Positions 46,147-59,139 of a stretch of 64,000 nt of DNA are shown here, piece after piece. The position numbers were made by a program, and so were the translations under genes. The notes under the pieces were generated by a model. The model was not told where the DNA came from. It did not search any database and worked only from the letters and a program-made list of their open reading frames with translations. This stretch comes from Maratus speciosus (lineage: Eukaryota > Arthropoda > Arachnida > Araneae > Salticidae), in NCBI GenBank assembly GCA_963932465.1, contig OZ010793.1, positions 255,265,333 through 255,329,332 of the forward strand, given 5' to 3'. Position 1 is the first letter of the stretch. Each line of letters opens with the position of its first letter.

Positions 46147-46162
46147 CACTGGGCCCATAACC
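46147..46162 (-). promoter_or_regulatory. Copia 2 primer binding site (tRNA-iMet half type)
   Basis: GGTTATGGGCCCAGTG on the minus strand directly beside the 5' LTR, complementary to the anticodon arm of initiator tRNA-Met (plus strand reads CTGGGCCCATAACC). This is the half-tRNA priming known for copia. Confidence 0.8.
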
Positions 46163-46785
46163 TGTTGACCAATTAAAACATTGGCCAAACAGAGTTGCTG
46201 TGGTTAGTGTGGAAGACTTAAGACACCAGTTCTAAAACAAATTCATTTTATTTGAAGCAAGATGATATGATTATTTACAATATAACAGCTGTACTTCGCC
46301 GTCAAATCATAATATAAAATAAACTAATATCTAATGATTCTACATTATGACAAGTTATACATACGTACAATAATTCACGAAGCTACTAATCCAAAATCAG
46401 TCCAGACCTTTATACACCCGGTAACAGCAATTGTTTTGCATAAAAATTGTTGCCAATCGATAGATACAAACTTACTCAGAATACATCCGAAACTCCGATC
46501 ATACGAACGCAACTTAAACGCCATTGGCTGCAAACTATGACGTCACAAGTCAGCCGTTCACGGCGAAAGATGAGATACCGAAATCACTGTTACTGACAGT
46601 TACTCAGTAACGGCACTTGCCTCAAAAGCTAATACGCATGAATGAAAATGCCGGTCGTTTCGGATGTAAACAAGAACAAGAGAGGGTGAAAAATAAACGT
46701 GCATCAATAGGAAGTAAATACTTTAAAGCTTTATCATTCAAGTTAAACTTCACTGAATGTTTAAATAAACAATTGATGCATAACA
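46163..46785 (-). repeat. Copia 2 5' LTR
   Basis: 623 bases, otherwise matching the 3' LTR. Confidence 0.9.
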
Positions 46786-47640
46786 AAAAGATCGTGAACG
46801 CTGCTTTCGTTAAAATATCTCGGAAAAAAAAACAGCAAATTTCATCAAAAAATTGCAAAAAACACGTGAAATTCGTAAAAAGATCACTAAAAACACGCGA
46901 ATTTTGTCAAAAGATTGCGAAAAAAACGTGCATTTTGTCAAAAGATCGCTAATTTCCTCAAAAAACGAACGAAACGGGGTCAAAAGATCGTGAAAAAACA
47001 CTACTTTCGTTAAAATATCGCGAAAAAACCCGCAAATTGCATCAAAAGATCGCGAATAAAACGCAAATTTCGTCAAAAGATCACGAAAAATATGCGAATT
47101 TCGTCAAAGGATCACGAAAAAAACATGAATTTTGTCAAAGGATAGCTAACTTCGTCAAAAAAAAGAACAAAACACAGTCAAAAAATCGTTAAAAAAAGCT
47201 ATTTTCGTTAAAATATCGCGAAAAAAAAACCCGTAAATTTCATCAAAAGGTCGCAAGAAACACGCGAATTTTGTCAAAGGATCGCTAATTTCAATCGATA
47301 AAAACGAACAAAATGGGCTCAAAAAATTAATAAAAAACACAAATTTCGTTAAAAGATCGCGGAAAAAAAAACACATTTCATCAAAAGGTCACAAAAAACG
47401 AAAATTTCGTCACAAGATTTCGAAAAACACGCTAATTTCATCAAAAGATAGCGAAAAACACGCTAATTTCAACTAAGAGCCTGAATAACATGTGAAAAAT
47501 ACGTGAATTTTGTCAAAGACTGCGAAAAAAATCGAATTTTGTGAAAGAGTCGTGGAAAAAATGCACATTTCGTCAAAGAATCGCAGGAAAAATGCAAGTT
47601 TCGTCAAAGAATTGCAGAAAAAACGGGAATTTCGTCAAAG
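46786..47640 (+). repeat. 31-bp minisatellite array (right part of family B copy c)
   Basis: Starts with the 129-bp duplicate of 40523-40651 and continues the host array, with units like TTTCGTCAAAAGATCGCGAA and longer blocks with CGAACAAAATGGG (about 46960, 47157, 47300). At 47645-47745 it gives way to the CTCCAAAATGAG minisatellite. Confidence 0.85.
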
Positions 47641-47761
47641 AATACCAAAATGACAGTTTGATGCTCCAAAATAGTTATTTTCTGCTCCAAAATGAGCATT
47701 TTTGCCTCTCCAAAGGGGCTTTTTGCTGCTCCAAAATGAGGTCCATGCTGTTCCATCACTG

Positions 47762-49778
47762 TAGACCCAAACTTGACAAAATTTTCAGCCGTCCAATCTA
47801 TACCCGACCATTTTATATAGAAAAACTAGTGTAGCAGAGCCCCATGTTATGCGGGGAGCGAAGGGGGCAGTCGCCCGGGCACGGAAATTGAGGAGCTGCC
47901 AAATTTGTACTACCAACTTAGTTTTTTCTACTATTTTTGTAAAAAAAAATTATGTAATTGAATGTTTTGAATTTGTTTCCCAATGAAAGTACGTTCATTT
48001 TTCATTTAAAAATTATTTCATTGCCCTTACCGCACATCCAAATACAAATTTATGAATAAGGACTTCTTTCTTTTCAAAACTTGTTTTAAGTCTTTGTCTT
48101 ACTTAGTCTCTTTTGTTAACCTTTTTCTGAGTCTGTTATTTTCTTTCTGTACTGGTGACAAAAACATACATTTTCAGAATAGCATAAGTGTGAATACTTC
48201 TCACAGTATCTAAATTTGGTTTATTTTTATTTCCTTTCAGCTTTTTTTTTTTTTTGCATCGATGTCTATTTGAACTCAATCTTTACGCCGCGATTTTTAC
48301 GTTTTTACCTCATTCCGTAATGCAAGTCCTTTTTGCCGCTGATCTGTTTCTCTCGGCCTTCAGCCGAATTGGCAGCTTGTGCATGCGCACTCTGCTATTT
48401 TAGGAGAACATTTCTGGAGCTCTCGTATCGATGGAGACAACTTGCATTATGATGACGTCATTGAAATTATGCGCCGCCCTCTTTTGACGCTGATCGCTCA
48501 CAGGAAGAAAGTTCATTTTCGCTTTCCAATCAGTGAAAACATTTTGAATTCTGTAGCTTGTAATTAGATTTTCATTAATTTACCGTAAATTTCATTTTAG
48601 CTAATCATTTTAAATTCTGCCTTTTAATTACTTTGTCAACCCCGTATTCATCATTTAAATACTAAAACTCGTTAATTTTTAATTCAGAATTTGATTTGAT
48701 GTTGTCTGAAAAAGATGTAGTCTTTTAACGTAGTTTTAGCGGAGCGCCGGCCCGCCGGATGTCGTGCTGCTTTTTGGCCGAATAAGTTTGATATTTAGTT
48801 ACGTGGATATGTTCTTTCTCAAAGTTTAATCTAACTAAAAGATGTGCTGCCCTCATCAAAGGAATCCCATGGAACTATTCTATGTTGGCTGCTATTTTTC
48901 TTAAAGGATTAGTCCTTTTATTTTAAAATGGTGACCAGAAGCAAGAATTTCATAACCTTCTATTCAATGAATGTATGGAATAAAGAATATTATTATTTTC
49001 ATCAGTTTGCCTCTTCACTGTCTACATTTCAAGTAAGAACTCTCCAGTTTTATTTCTTTAATGATCAATAGTTTTATTAAAAGGACTTTTGCTATTTGTA
49101 CTAAATCACTTAAATGATAATTATCGTCACAATACGGTTTCCTTCTTGTTATACAAAAGGGTTGCAAACTGGTCCCTTTGCCAAAATATAAGTGCAATTT
49201 TCTCTTACGTTATTTAGTTGTTTGGAATTTCTGAACCCAGTAGCAGAAACAGTGCAGCACGGCAGCGGGCGCTGCAGATTATTTTAAACCTCTCAGATTA
49301 ATCCACAAGCTTAAAAAGAAATGTTGAGCTTAAAAAATAACTGAAATTTACTTTAAGTGTGTAGATTTCTGGTATTTGTTATAGTCTTTTAATATAGCTT
49401 CCTTATAAATGCAAATCTTGCTTATTTTATAGGTTTTTATTATGATATTAAGCTTAGTCTAGCAGTGTTAGGTCGCAGATAAATTTTAGTTTGCTGCAGA
49501 CTGACGCAGAAAATTCTGCTTCTTGATTTCTGAATTAAAGCCAGTTAAAATTTCTGAGTTAGCCTAAAGTTTCAAAATAAATGCGAAATTGTATTCAATA
49601 GGATTCATTTCTGTTTCTGCACTTTTCAATTCTGTGATCCATGTCACAAAGAAAAAGTGTGTATGTAAAGGGGGAGAGCTAAATTAAAACTTTGCCCCAG
49701 GTGCAGTTTTCACTTTGCACAGTGCTGGATGGTAGGCAAAAATTGTCATTTGAAAAAATTGATAAAAATATTCATATA
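47762..49778. other. Intron DNA, possible old element pieces
   Basis: 47850-47910 has a G/C-rich block GGGGGCAGTCGCCCGGGCAC, typical of transposon ends. 48290-48570 is more GC-rich and contains a palindromic TGACGTCA (near 48453) and a 62-codon + frame of unknown meaning. 48960-49040 has AATAAA and a C/T-rich end, loosely like 590-660. No boundaries could be fixed. Confidence 0.3.
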
Positions 49779-52143
49779 CAGTCGGCTCTCGTTAATTTGA
49801 AATCGGATAAATCGAATCTTCGCTTAATTCGAACTAAACATGAAGTCCCGAAATTTTCAATGCAGAATAACGTTAAAACTTTTCCTTTATTCGAACTCAT
49901 TTTCTCTTGACTTTGTTTAATTCGAACTAATGAGAATTCCATTTTTTCATTTTTGTCAGAATTGTTCTGAACTAGTATGATAATTCCATGCATTTGAAAT
50001 CCGCTTTCTTAGTGTGCCCTGTCTGTCCATCAATGACACATCCGCCCCTTCTTCTATTGTGCTTTTCCTAATCCCTTCTGTAGCATTTGACCCAGTGACA
50101 TTTCAAGAAATTCACTGAGTGGACATCTGTTAAAGATAGGAGAAACCTGTTTTATCACTACATTCTACTTTCACTCTGGGGATCGAATTTTTCAGTCAAT
50201 GGTTTTACTTACTGCTAAATTGTTTTTTGAGAAAGTAAAAGGTCTTGTTTCTTTAAAATATGGCTCCACGTGGAAGTTATAAATCGTTAACTCAAGAAGC
50301 CAAAGTGGAAATTATTAAAAAGGTAGGATGTGGCCAATCTAAGACAGAAATTGCTGCAGAATATGGAATAAAAAAGAATACGCTGTCTACTTACTTGAAA
50401 AATAAAGAATTCATCCTGAAATCATGGGAAAAGGAAAGATTTGCTAAAGGACGAAAACGTATGAGAACAGCAGACCATGAGGATTTAGAGGAAGCTTTAC
50501 TGTTATGGACAAAAGATGCATTGGCAAGAAATGTACCTTTGAGTGGACCTATATTGGCAGCTAAAGCGAAAGAACTTGCACTACTCATGGGTATTAAAAA
50601 TTTCAATTGCAGCGAAGGATGGCTGACACGTTTTAAGCAGCGAAATAACATAGTACACAAAACTGTGTGTGGTGAAAGTGGTGCTGTAGACCTCGCTGCT
50701 TGCAATGAATTCTGCAAAAAGCTACCCGAACTTATTTCTACTTATGCAATGAAAGACGTGTTTAATGCCGATGAAACAGGGTTGTTTTATAAACTTCTTC
50801 CTAATAAGACTTTAACATTTAAAGGTGAAACGTGCACAAGTGATAAACTTAGAAAAGACAGGATAACTGTGACGGTAGGTGCCAATATGGATGGAAGTGA
50901 GAAGTTAAAATACTAGTTATTGGTAAATCAACTAATCCACATTGCTTCAAAGGAGTTAAAACACTGCCTGTTGATTATGTGGCAAATGCCAAAGCCTGGA
51001 TGACGCGTGAGATCTGCATCAGTTGGTTAAAAGAACTGGATAAAAAATTTTCTTGTGAAAACAGAAAAATTCTATTGCTGCTAGATAATGTGCAAAGTCA
51101 TTGTAAATTACCAACACTGAGCTCTATAAAGATTGAATATTTACCCCCTAATACTACAGCACAACTGCAACCGATGGACCAAGGAATAATTCAAAATTTA
51201 AAAACTCATTATCGTAAAAGGATTCTAGAACAAATTTTATTTTCGATTGACCTTAAAGAAAGCTACGACATAACATTACTCACGGCCATCAACGATTTAT
51301 ATGCGGCGTGGGACGCCGTACAACCTGAAACAATAGAAAAATGCTTTCGACATGCCGAATTTATCCGTCCATCTAAAAAGAGTGGTTATAATGCAAATGA
51401 CGAAAACGACAGACCTTTTGGAGAAATAGATTTCCAAACTTTTCTGAAAAGTTCCAATGCGATATTATGTTCGCAGAGTATGTAGCAGCCGACAATAGTT
51501 TAGAAGTATCTGGACCCTTAACTGTGGAAGAAATTGTTGAAACAATTCACGAAAAATGCAATGAGGAGATGGAATCAGATTCTGGTGATTCTGCTACTAT
51601 GTCACAAGTGCTTTCCTTACCCACAGAAAAGTCAATTGCACAGTCAATTGAGTGTTTGAGTACATTTATCCTGACGCAGCTGTCATCAGACAAAGAACTT
51701 AACTGTTTGTTACAAATAGAAAAACTGGCTAAAAAGTCAAAAATGAATAGGACTAAGCAAACAACAATTGATAATTTTTTTCATAGAGATGATAAATAAG
51801 TGTAAATAATTTCTTAAATGTTCATCTAATTTCAGGTAAGAAAATTATAGTACAATTAAAATGTAATTTTAAATGCCGTTGTTCTATAGTGTATTATTAA
51901 TTTTTATGTTTTATTTATATTATTTTAATATTATTATTTTATGTATTTATATCTTTTAATTTAATATTAAGTCATTCTAACGATAACATCCGAAATTAAA
52001 AAAAAAAAAATGCTATAACATTAATTCCTTTGTAATAGTACCCCTTCAAACATGTTTTCTCTCATACTTTCCATAATTCGAACTCTGGATAATTCGAACA
52101 TTTCTTGTGGTCCCGACGAGTTCGAATTAACGAGAGCCGACTG
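49779..52143 (+). mobile_element. Tigger/pogo DNA transposon (TA TSD)
   Basis: 2365 bases with TIRs CAGTCGGCTCTCGTTAATT at both ends (about 22 of 23 matching), flanked by TA at 49777-49778 and 52144-52145. AATTCGAACT-type subterminal repeats occur near both ends. It encodes a Tigger-like transposase on + that is frameshifted twice. It lies inside the large intersectin intron, in the same orientation as the gene. Confidence 0.92.
50260..51799 (+). pseudogene. Tigger/pogo transposase, two frameshifts
   Basis: Part 1 (50260-50916): CENP-B type helix-turn-helix (TQEAKVEIIKKV...AAEYGIKKNTLSTYL), second DNA-binding helix block (SEGWLTRFKQRNN), first catalytic acid in FNADETGLFY. It stops after GSEKLKY because of a shift, apparently a single-base deletion near 50910. 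Part 2 (about 50918-51485): second acid in LLLDNVQSH and third in LQPMDQGIIQ. Part 3 (51467-51799) is shifted again by one base near 51457. Its C-terminus has a PCNA-binding box QTTIDNFF, as reported for pogo transposases. The full DDE triad is still present but split between frames, so the copy is inactive. Confidence 0.92.
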
Positions 52144-53419
52144 TACTATTGATCGACAATAAGGAAAACTGACCCAAAACATTACGTCCAGAACCTGGAA
52201 TAGGCATTGGTCTCTAGGATTTTGACTACAAATTTGTAATATGGTGTAAATAAGATGTCATAAAAGAGGAGAGATATAGATCTGTTTAAGATAGTAAAAA
52301 GAAACAGATATAGATTGAATGAAATATGAATGCAAATAGCTTTTACTGTAAGAAATATAAAATTGTTTGGGACTTTTCATTATCTCAACACCATTCCAAA
52401 ATGAACAGTAATGCATCATTTATTTTAACCCTGATCGTAAAGGATATTTACTGTGAACCATACCAAACATTCTGATTTGTTATATATTGAACGTGGATTA
52501 ATTTATTATTTAATTGTAATCGCGCAAAATTTCTTAATTTGCTATTTTTCAAATCGAAAATATTTATTGTTGGAACACAGCTCTGGCATCCCTGCAAAAA
52601 TAGTACTTTTGTGAATATGATAGCGTCAAAAATATTTGTTGCATCGATACAAAAAATGAGCTGAACGTCAGTAGTGCCAAAATCTCGCCAGTTATTCAAA
52701 ATCAAAAATATTTGTCAACCCTATTGGGCTGAAATGTCTGCTCAATATCTTTCAATTTTCTTATAGAGATCACATCGTGCTTACTTAAATTATTAATTAA
52801 AACTTTAGCTGCATTGTTGAAAATTATGCATTTTAACCTCGTCCGCATCATTATTACGTAGACATTTATGACCTAAGTGCAGATCTTTCATCCTTCGTAA
52901 CCTTCCAAATCAATGCAATTCAGTTTGAATTTTAAATTACGAAAAAAGAAAAGAAATCAAATATGAATATGAATACAGAGAATATGATTTTGGGTATTAG
53001 CCTCATGGCAATGGATTCCATATTAGCTGCATGGCAACAGATGATAACCAAAGAAATCGAGTAAAATAAAATGTCATGCATGTTTGTATTTACACGTATG
53101 TGTGTTTGTATTGGGAAATTTCCATAATCAGGTTCTGTAATGAATGAGATAAGCAACTTTTGTCAAGATGTAACTTGCATGCGAATTTGTAGCCAAGCTT
53201 AGTTAAGCTTGATGAAGTATTGAATGAGGTTAACTATGGTGCCAGACACAAAATGAATTAACTTCTCATTAAATTGCTAATTTTCTAAAATTACCAATCT
53301 AAATATGTAAAGTAATATTTGTCTGTGTATTACTCAATTAAGAAGATTACATCTTCTGATTTTATTTATAGGAAAAACATTGTGCATTTTCAAAGTTTTA
53401 ATATTTTTGTTCTTTTCAG
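52144..53419. other. Intersectin intron, last part before exon 5
   Basis: AT-rich; no element boundary or gene recognised. The acceptor at 53410-53419 is TTCTTTTCAG. Confidence 0.6.
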
Positions 53420-53559
53420 GTGATGCATACAGTTCAGTAGTTCATAATTTTAACAATAAACAAGTTGCCATAAATCAACTGAGAAGTACTTTAAATAATA
53501 TAGAAAATGAAACATCACAAAAACAGAAAGATATTGAGAATAACAATGCACAAATTGAG
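53420..53559 (+). CDS. Intersectin coiled-coil exon 5 of 5 in window
   Basis: 140 bases between TTCTTTTCAG and GAG/gtaatg. The first two bases complete the split serine codon from 30603; then 46 codons starting DAYSSVVHNFNNKQVAINQL and ending NNAQIE, phase 0. It has the heptad-like pattern (QLRSTLNNIENE) expected of the second half of the coiled-coil. The next exon is not found within 10.4 kb. Confidence 0.8.
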
Positions 53560-54181
53560 GTAATGATATAAGTTTTTTATAATACAATGTTTTTGTTATT
53601 GTAGTTTAATCTCTATTGGGATTTCCCAAAGTGTTGTATGTGTACCTCTTAGGAATCATTAAGAGGTTTTAGGAGGGTATGCAACGAGTCTTTGTTCGCA
53701 ACTAGCCAATTGAAAGGGTTTTACAAGTGTTTTAAACAAAATTCAACCTATTAAATGTTGAACATGACTTATGACTCTTGGAGAAATTCTTTGTAGACTT
53801 GATAATTTCAAGGTAGTTCATCAATTGTTTAATTGAACTTACTACCCTTCATTTTGCGAAAAATGGCAAAGCTATCAATTTTCCTACTTTTGCCTTAAAA
53901 GGAATTTAAATATCCGTAGTAGATTCTTGCGAAGAACTGTAAATATCAGATAATTAATATTTAAAAAGAGCTCTTTACTTGAAGCATTTTCCTTTAAATG
54001 ATTCAGTGTTGTAATCTTTAACTTAATCTTTCATAATTTATTTTCCCAGGAAGGTGGGGGTAGGGGGCATTCCTACTCTGCATCAAAGTGTTCCCCCAGA
54101 AGTTTACAGATTTTCTAACTATTAATGGTCTGAAAATATAATCTCAATTCAAAACTATCTATACACTTTAAAAGTGATTAC

Positions 54182-54212
<31 letters not shown>

Positions 54213-54839
54213 AACTAGAACCTTCCCTTAATCAAAAAATTCTTTAAAATTCCTTATGTTTATATAAAAAAATGTATCCCTTCACAAATTATCATCAATA
54301 AAGAGGTGAAACATAGTAAATCACAGTAACAGTAGCATCTGTACCAATTACAAGAAAGTTGCAAAATTTGGCGATTTGTCATGATTTTTTTGCTTCATAA
54401 GTATAAAAGAATTTTCAATAAAAAACTTCCAACATTGTGCAAAGACTGTAGTACTCAATCCTTCTGCATCTCCTTGTTATCATTTATGTTAAGTACTTAG
54501 TCTAAATACCAAAAGTAAATATTTCTGCACCTATTTCTCGTACATCTTTTATTTTGATTTTTGTGTGTGTTTTATTATGTAAAACAATGGATAAAATCCA
54601 TCAATAAACTCATTGAATCTGTTGCCTGAATTTAACCTCTATTGATCGCAGCGCCATCTATTGTTTGTAATTCGAACTAAAATCAAAAATCACTGTAAAA
54701 AAAACTTTTGACTTTATGCATAACCCTCCTGCAAGAATTTTTTTAATATCTGTCACCGTTTGGAAGTTATTGAATTTTTAAATCAGTCAGTTCTTTTTGG
54801 GACACTCGGTATGTAAGTGTGTTGATTTTCTATATCTAT
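53560..54839. mobile_element. Intron with possible TIR element (AGGAGGGTTATGCA)
   Basis: AGGAGGGTATGCAACGAGTC at 53671 and the inverse of AGGAGGGTTATGCATAAAGT ending at 54730 could be the ends of an element of about 1.06 kb; a T run (54181-54204) is inside. No target duplication was seen, so the boundaries are uncertain. Confidence 0.35.
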
Positions 54840-55320
54840 ATGCTTGTAATTTCAGATCAACACATATAATGGCCAAATGCCAAATTTATTGAAAATTGTT
54901 TACAATGTACGTATATCTGTATTTTTTAAATAATTAAGAATCGTGTAAGTTTCAGTGTTTTTAAAAAAAAAAAAAAAAAAAAAAAATCGATATTTCTTGT
55001 TGAATATTGGCGAAAAGGTCTGCTTATTTTGTTTATATTATGAAACATGTAAATATATTTTTATTGTATACTTTAATACAATGGCTGTCTGGAGTTAAAA
55101 CATTTAATTTTATTTGTAAGTTTGTTATTTTTCTATATGCTTGTATATTTCAGATCAACACCATATAATGGCTAAAATTATTGAAAATTGTTTGCAAAGT
55201 ACATATATCTATATTTTTTAAATAATTAAGAATCGTGCAAAATAATCGATGTTCTGAATATTGTGCAGATATTTAACAAAAAAAAAAAAAAAATTTTTGT
55301 TTATATTATGACTGTCCAGA
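54840..55320. repeat. Tandem duplication, about 296-base unit
   Basis: GCTTGTAATTTCAGATCAAC at 54843 and GCTTGTATATTTCAGATCAA at 55139 begin two similar blocks, each containing TTTTTTAAATAATTAAGAAT, an A-run and TTTGTTTATATTATGA. Confidence 0.6.
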
Positions 55321-56087
55321 ATTCGAATATTTGATTTTACAATTTCCCTTAAAATAAAATTATTTTTTTCCCCTAAGCATAATGGAAATCAATAATAATT
55401 ATTTTTTTTTTTATTTCCCAATACACTTCATCTTCTGTACCTCCAATGTTTAAAATTATTGAAACAATTGTCCGCAATCAACTTTGTATACCGATATTTT
55501 CCATCCGAAGTATGGTGTAACAATAATTAAAAGTTCTAAAAAGTTATCCTGATTTGAGTAGAGTTCGGTTTTTTGAAGAAGTTTGGTTAATTTTCTATTT
55601 TGAAACTAATAAATATTATTAACATTTTTTTGCTGTGTATTTTACGGTCAGAATTCTCAATGTTTCAAATAATCAAGAATTTAAATGTAAATAAAAGTAA
55701 AAATTTACTTATAATTTTTGTTTTTGATATTATAGTAGAGTTTTAATTAAAATATTTTTAATTGCTTAAAGCATTGGATTTATTTATCTCTAAATCTTTT
55801 AGTTTTTCCTATTTATAGTATAAAGGGCGCCGAGGGAAAATATACATATAATATATATCTTTTATAATGCATATAGAGCGAGGTTTTTCGTATTTTTATA
55901 TGTAAAAGTAACATTTAATAAGCATTATTTACAATAAGTATTCACACCATCTGCCGGTGAGAGAAGAACATTAATTATTCCGAAACTAAGGGGAATTGTG
56001 AAGGCCGTATAAGGCAGGTGATCGAGTTTGGCCATGACACAGTTCAATAATGTAAATTATATTTTATTTCATGAGGAAAAGTTATAG

Positions 56088-56130
<43 letters not shown>

Positions 56131-57225
56131 ATTATTATTAACTAAAACTTATCATTCCCAATATATTTTTTAATTAATGATTTTGTATTTGAAATTAAAT
56201 GCTTTGACTTGTAATCATCATTTAATATATTTTTATATTACAATTGATTGATAGGGCATATATACCAAGATTTTTTATTTTATGAAAAATATGTAGAAAA
56301 GAAAAATATTGGTACTTTTCATTGTACAAGTATCATGCTAAAATGTATGCTAATGCTTCATTTATTTAAATCCTGACCAAGTAAAAGATTTTATTGCCAA
56401 CTGTACAAACATAGTGACCCACTATTTATTGAATATGAATAATTTGTTATTATATCGTAATCACACAAAACATCTTAATTTTTTATTAATTTATAACTTA
56501 CATTTTTCACTGATGTTAAGATGGATTTTACCATTTGGCAGTTACCTGATGAAGAGAAAGCTGCAATAAAATTGTTTTAGGACTGTATGTAAAATTTCAT
56601 GCCTGCAGTATAAATGCTGTTGTCTTTTTTTCATTTTATTGTAGTATAATATGATTTAATAAAATAGTTTGCAAAAGTTTTATTTTTTTAAACAATCACT
56701 TTTTTACTAACAGTGTTAATTTTTTTCAAATGTTTCATTTGACATTCAGCCATTACACTTGGTGATAATGGTGTTGGTATTGCAAGTGTGTCATTTTTGT
56801 CACTTTTAATCACTATTTTTTTTCAAAGTCGCTTTTAGTCACTTTTTCTTACCTGTAGTGATAAAGTAACCAAAGGTATAAGCCTATAGAAACTGGTCAA
56901 TTGCTTGTCAAAAAATATGACTAAAAGTGTATTTTTTTATCTGTTTGAAATTTGTGGATATTCTCACCATAAACGTTGTTTCTACATTTATACAAAGTAA
57001 TTGTGAGTTCTATCAGCATTTGTACTGATGTTTGCACCTAATTAACACAGCCTACCAAAGTGACGAACCACTATACTTCTGTTCTTTTTGGACGTCACAT
57101 GATCAAGATAGTTCTACCAATTATTGAACTACCATGCGATAAAGATAACCTGAAACACAACTGAGAACTGTTGGGTACTACGACCTGTCTCTTTTGCTGA
57201 CTGTGCTAATTACACTTTAAAAACT
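55321..57225. other. Non-coding AT-rich DNA
   Basis: No element or exon recognised. It holds an exceptional T-run of about 35 bases at 56092-56126. Confidence 0.5.
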
Positions 57226-59139
57226 GGTATGAAATTGAGATGAGATGGTCTTAGCTCGAGACTAGGCTAGAAACAGGCTCTATTTTTATACCAGTCTTTA
57301 GACTTTGTAATCAAAGTCAAAATTTTATTTATTCACGAACTGGGGAAAAAAAAACCTATTTGAGAAACAAGAGTGTAGTCTAATTTTCTTAGTGTTTTAC
57401 AATCCTTTAAAAATACGTTTGAAATAGAATTGAATTATTATTGATGGGATATAAACAGTATCCTCGCTGGGTTTTGACCAACATTCGCGATTTGGCGAAT
57501 AAGGAATAACAAACAGTAGCCAAATGAAAAAAAAATGTTAGCAAAAAAAGATTCGGCGTGAAACACTGAAAAATCTTATCTTTAACCCCTTATTGTATTC
57601 CTTTTTTTCAATATATACTAAAACAACCTATGTTTTTGTAATTGCTTATAAAATAGAAATTCAACTATCCGCTACAGATATTATTAAAAATAAGTTCATT
57701 CTGAATGTCTCCTAAATGTGTAAATGTTTGACATTCTTTTAGCAGTCGTAATAAAAATTCAAAACAGCCATGATCTTTGATTTACTGTTATTAAAATATA
57801 CACTAAAAATTGCTATGAGATTTTTACTCTAACAGTTAAAAAAGATTAACCAGCCTCTGATACTTTGCACACAACTAATAAATAGTATGGTAAATGGCTA
57901 ATTTCAAACCGCATTCCAGCAAAACTTTTCTCTATTTGGCGTTTGATGCAAGTAATTTTGCTTGTGTTTTTACCGGTGCAATGCCAGTGCTTAGATAGTG
58001 ATCAACTGACAATAGGGAAATACTTATAGCATAATTCTTTCCGTATCTTTGGCTGTTGCTAAACTGAATTGGCGTTGACTCAGTATCTCTATAAATAGAG
58101 TAATGTAAATGGCACAGTGTGACTAAACATAAAAAGTAACATCAATCGTTCCGTAACGTGGATAAGAATCTGGACTGCACTGGCACATGCTTAAAAAGAG
58201 CAGAAATTGAGCACTCTCATTTCGGCGAATCTGATTTTTCGTTTACTCGCCAAATGAAGCATCTTGGCGCAATGGCAAGTGGCAGCGAGAGCCCTGGATA
58301 TAAAGAAAAATATTCTATCTTATTCTGAAACCTTCTCACGGTCAGCATGAAATAAAGAAGGCATGGGATATCCCTTGTCTGTCCTTGCTTTTTGTTAAAA
58401 TCTTTTTTCAGAATTGTTAGAAAACTAAACTTGTTCTGTTCTATCATTTACACCTATATTTTAAAATAACAAGAATTGTGATGCCAGTAGTTGTATATAA
58501 GTATAAAGAATTGTTATTTTAAACAGATTTTAAGAGATTCAAAAATTACGAAACATCATAAAAAATTATTTAGGATTGATACATACTATTGTGTAAGAAG
58601 ATATTTTTAAATGAGAAAATCAATCTTGAAACAATTTTAAAATGTTATTAATAACGGTTTACTTTTGGTGTTATGATTGGGCTCTGTGAAAAGAACCAAA
58701 CTCTATGCACTATAGAGATGAGAAGAGTTGAAACGGGCTTAAGCTCTATTTTTATACCAGCCTTTGGGCTCAGGCAGGCTTGAACTCAAAGTAAACATTT
58801 TTATTTAATCGCAAATTTAAGGGAAAAAAATTACTATTTGAAGACTTTTAAAAATCATTTTGAAAGGAAATTGTTATTGATGGGATATAAAGAAAAAAAT
58901 ATTCTAATTATGCAGCGTTAGTAACATAAAAACTAGAGAACAGGAATTCTGCTTTTTCAGAATTTAGTGTCGCCTCCGACATTTCCATTACTTCATTTTC
59001 TTCTGATGAAAAAAAATTATGGCCATTTTTTTCCCCCATTCATACCAGAAAATTAGAGTTCTAACTTTTTATGACTGCTCTTTCATCTTCACCTAAACGC
59101 TTCATTTATAATGGCTGTTTCATAATAATAGAAACCACC

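Larger units (their letters stand above)
40669..46785 (-). mobile_element. Copia 2, full-length LTR retrotransposon with intact frame
   Basis: 6117 bases on the minus strand. The LTRs are 627 bases (40669-41295) and 623 bases (46163-46785), identical by eye except for one 4-base indel (AGATAGATGATA against AGATGATA). Ends are TGTTG..TAACA. It has one uninterrupted 1459-codon frame, PBS and PPT, so it is probably young and may be active. No short target duplication is present next to the LTRs; instead a 129-bp duplication of the host array lies on both sides. Confidence 0.92.
31259..47761. mobile_element. Array-bearing TIR element, family B copy c, split by two Copia elements
   Basis: The left end CAGTGATGGAAC (31259-31270) is cut by Copia 1; after its TSD the sequence resumes AGCTGTGCC at 39720. 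The right end is GCTGTTCCATCACTG at 47761. The two termini are perfect inverted repeats over 15 bases (CAGTGATGGAACAGC). The flanks are TAGAAC (left) and TAGACC (right), a 6-bp duplication with one mismatch. Without the Copias the element is about 1.8 kb: TIR, GCGCCAA-rich leader (39725-39800), 31-bp array (39855-40650 and 46786-47640), CTCCAAAATGAG minisatellite (47645-47745), right TIR. Confidence 0.75.
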
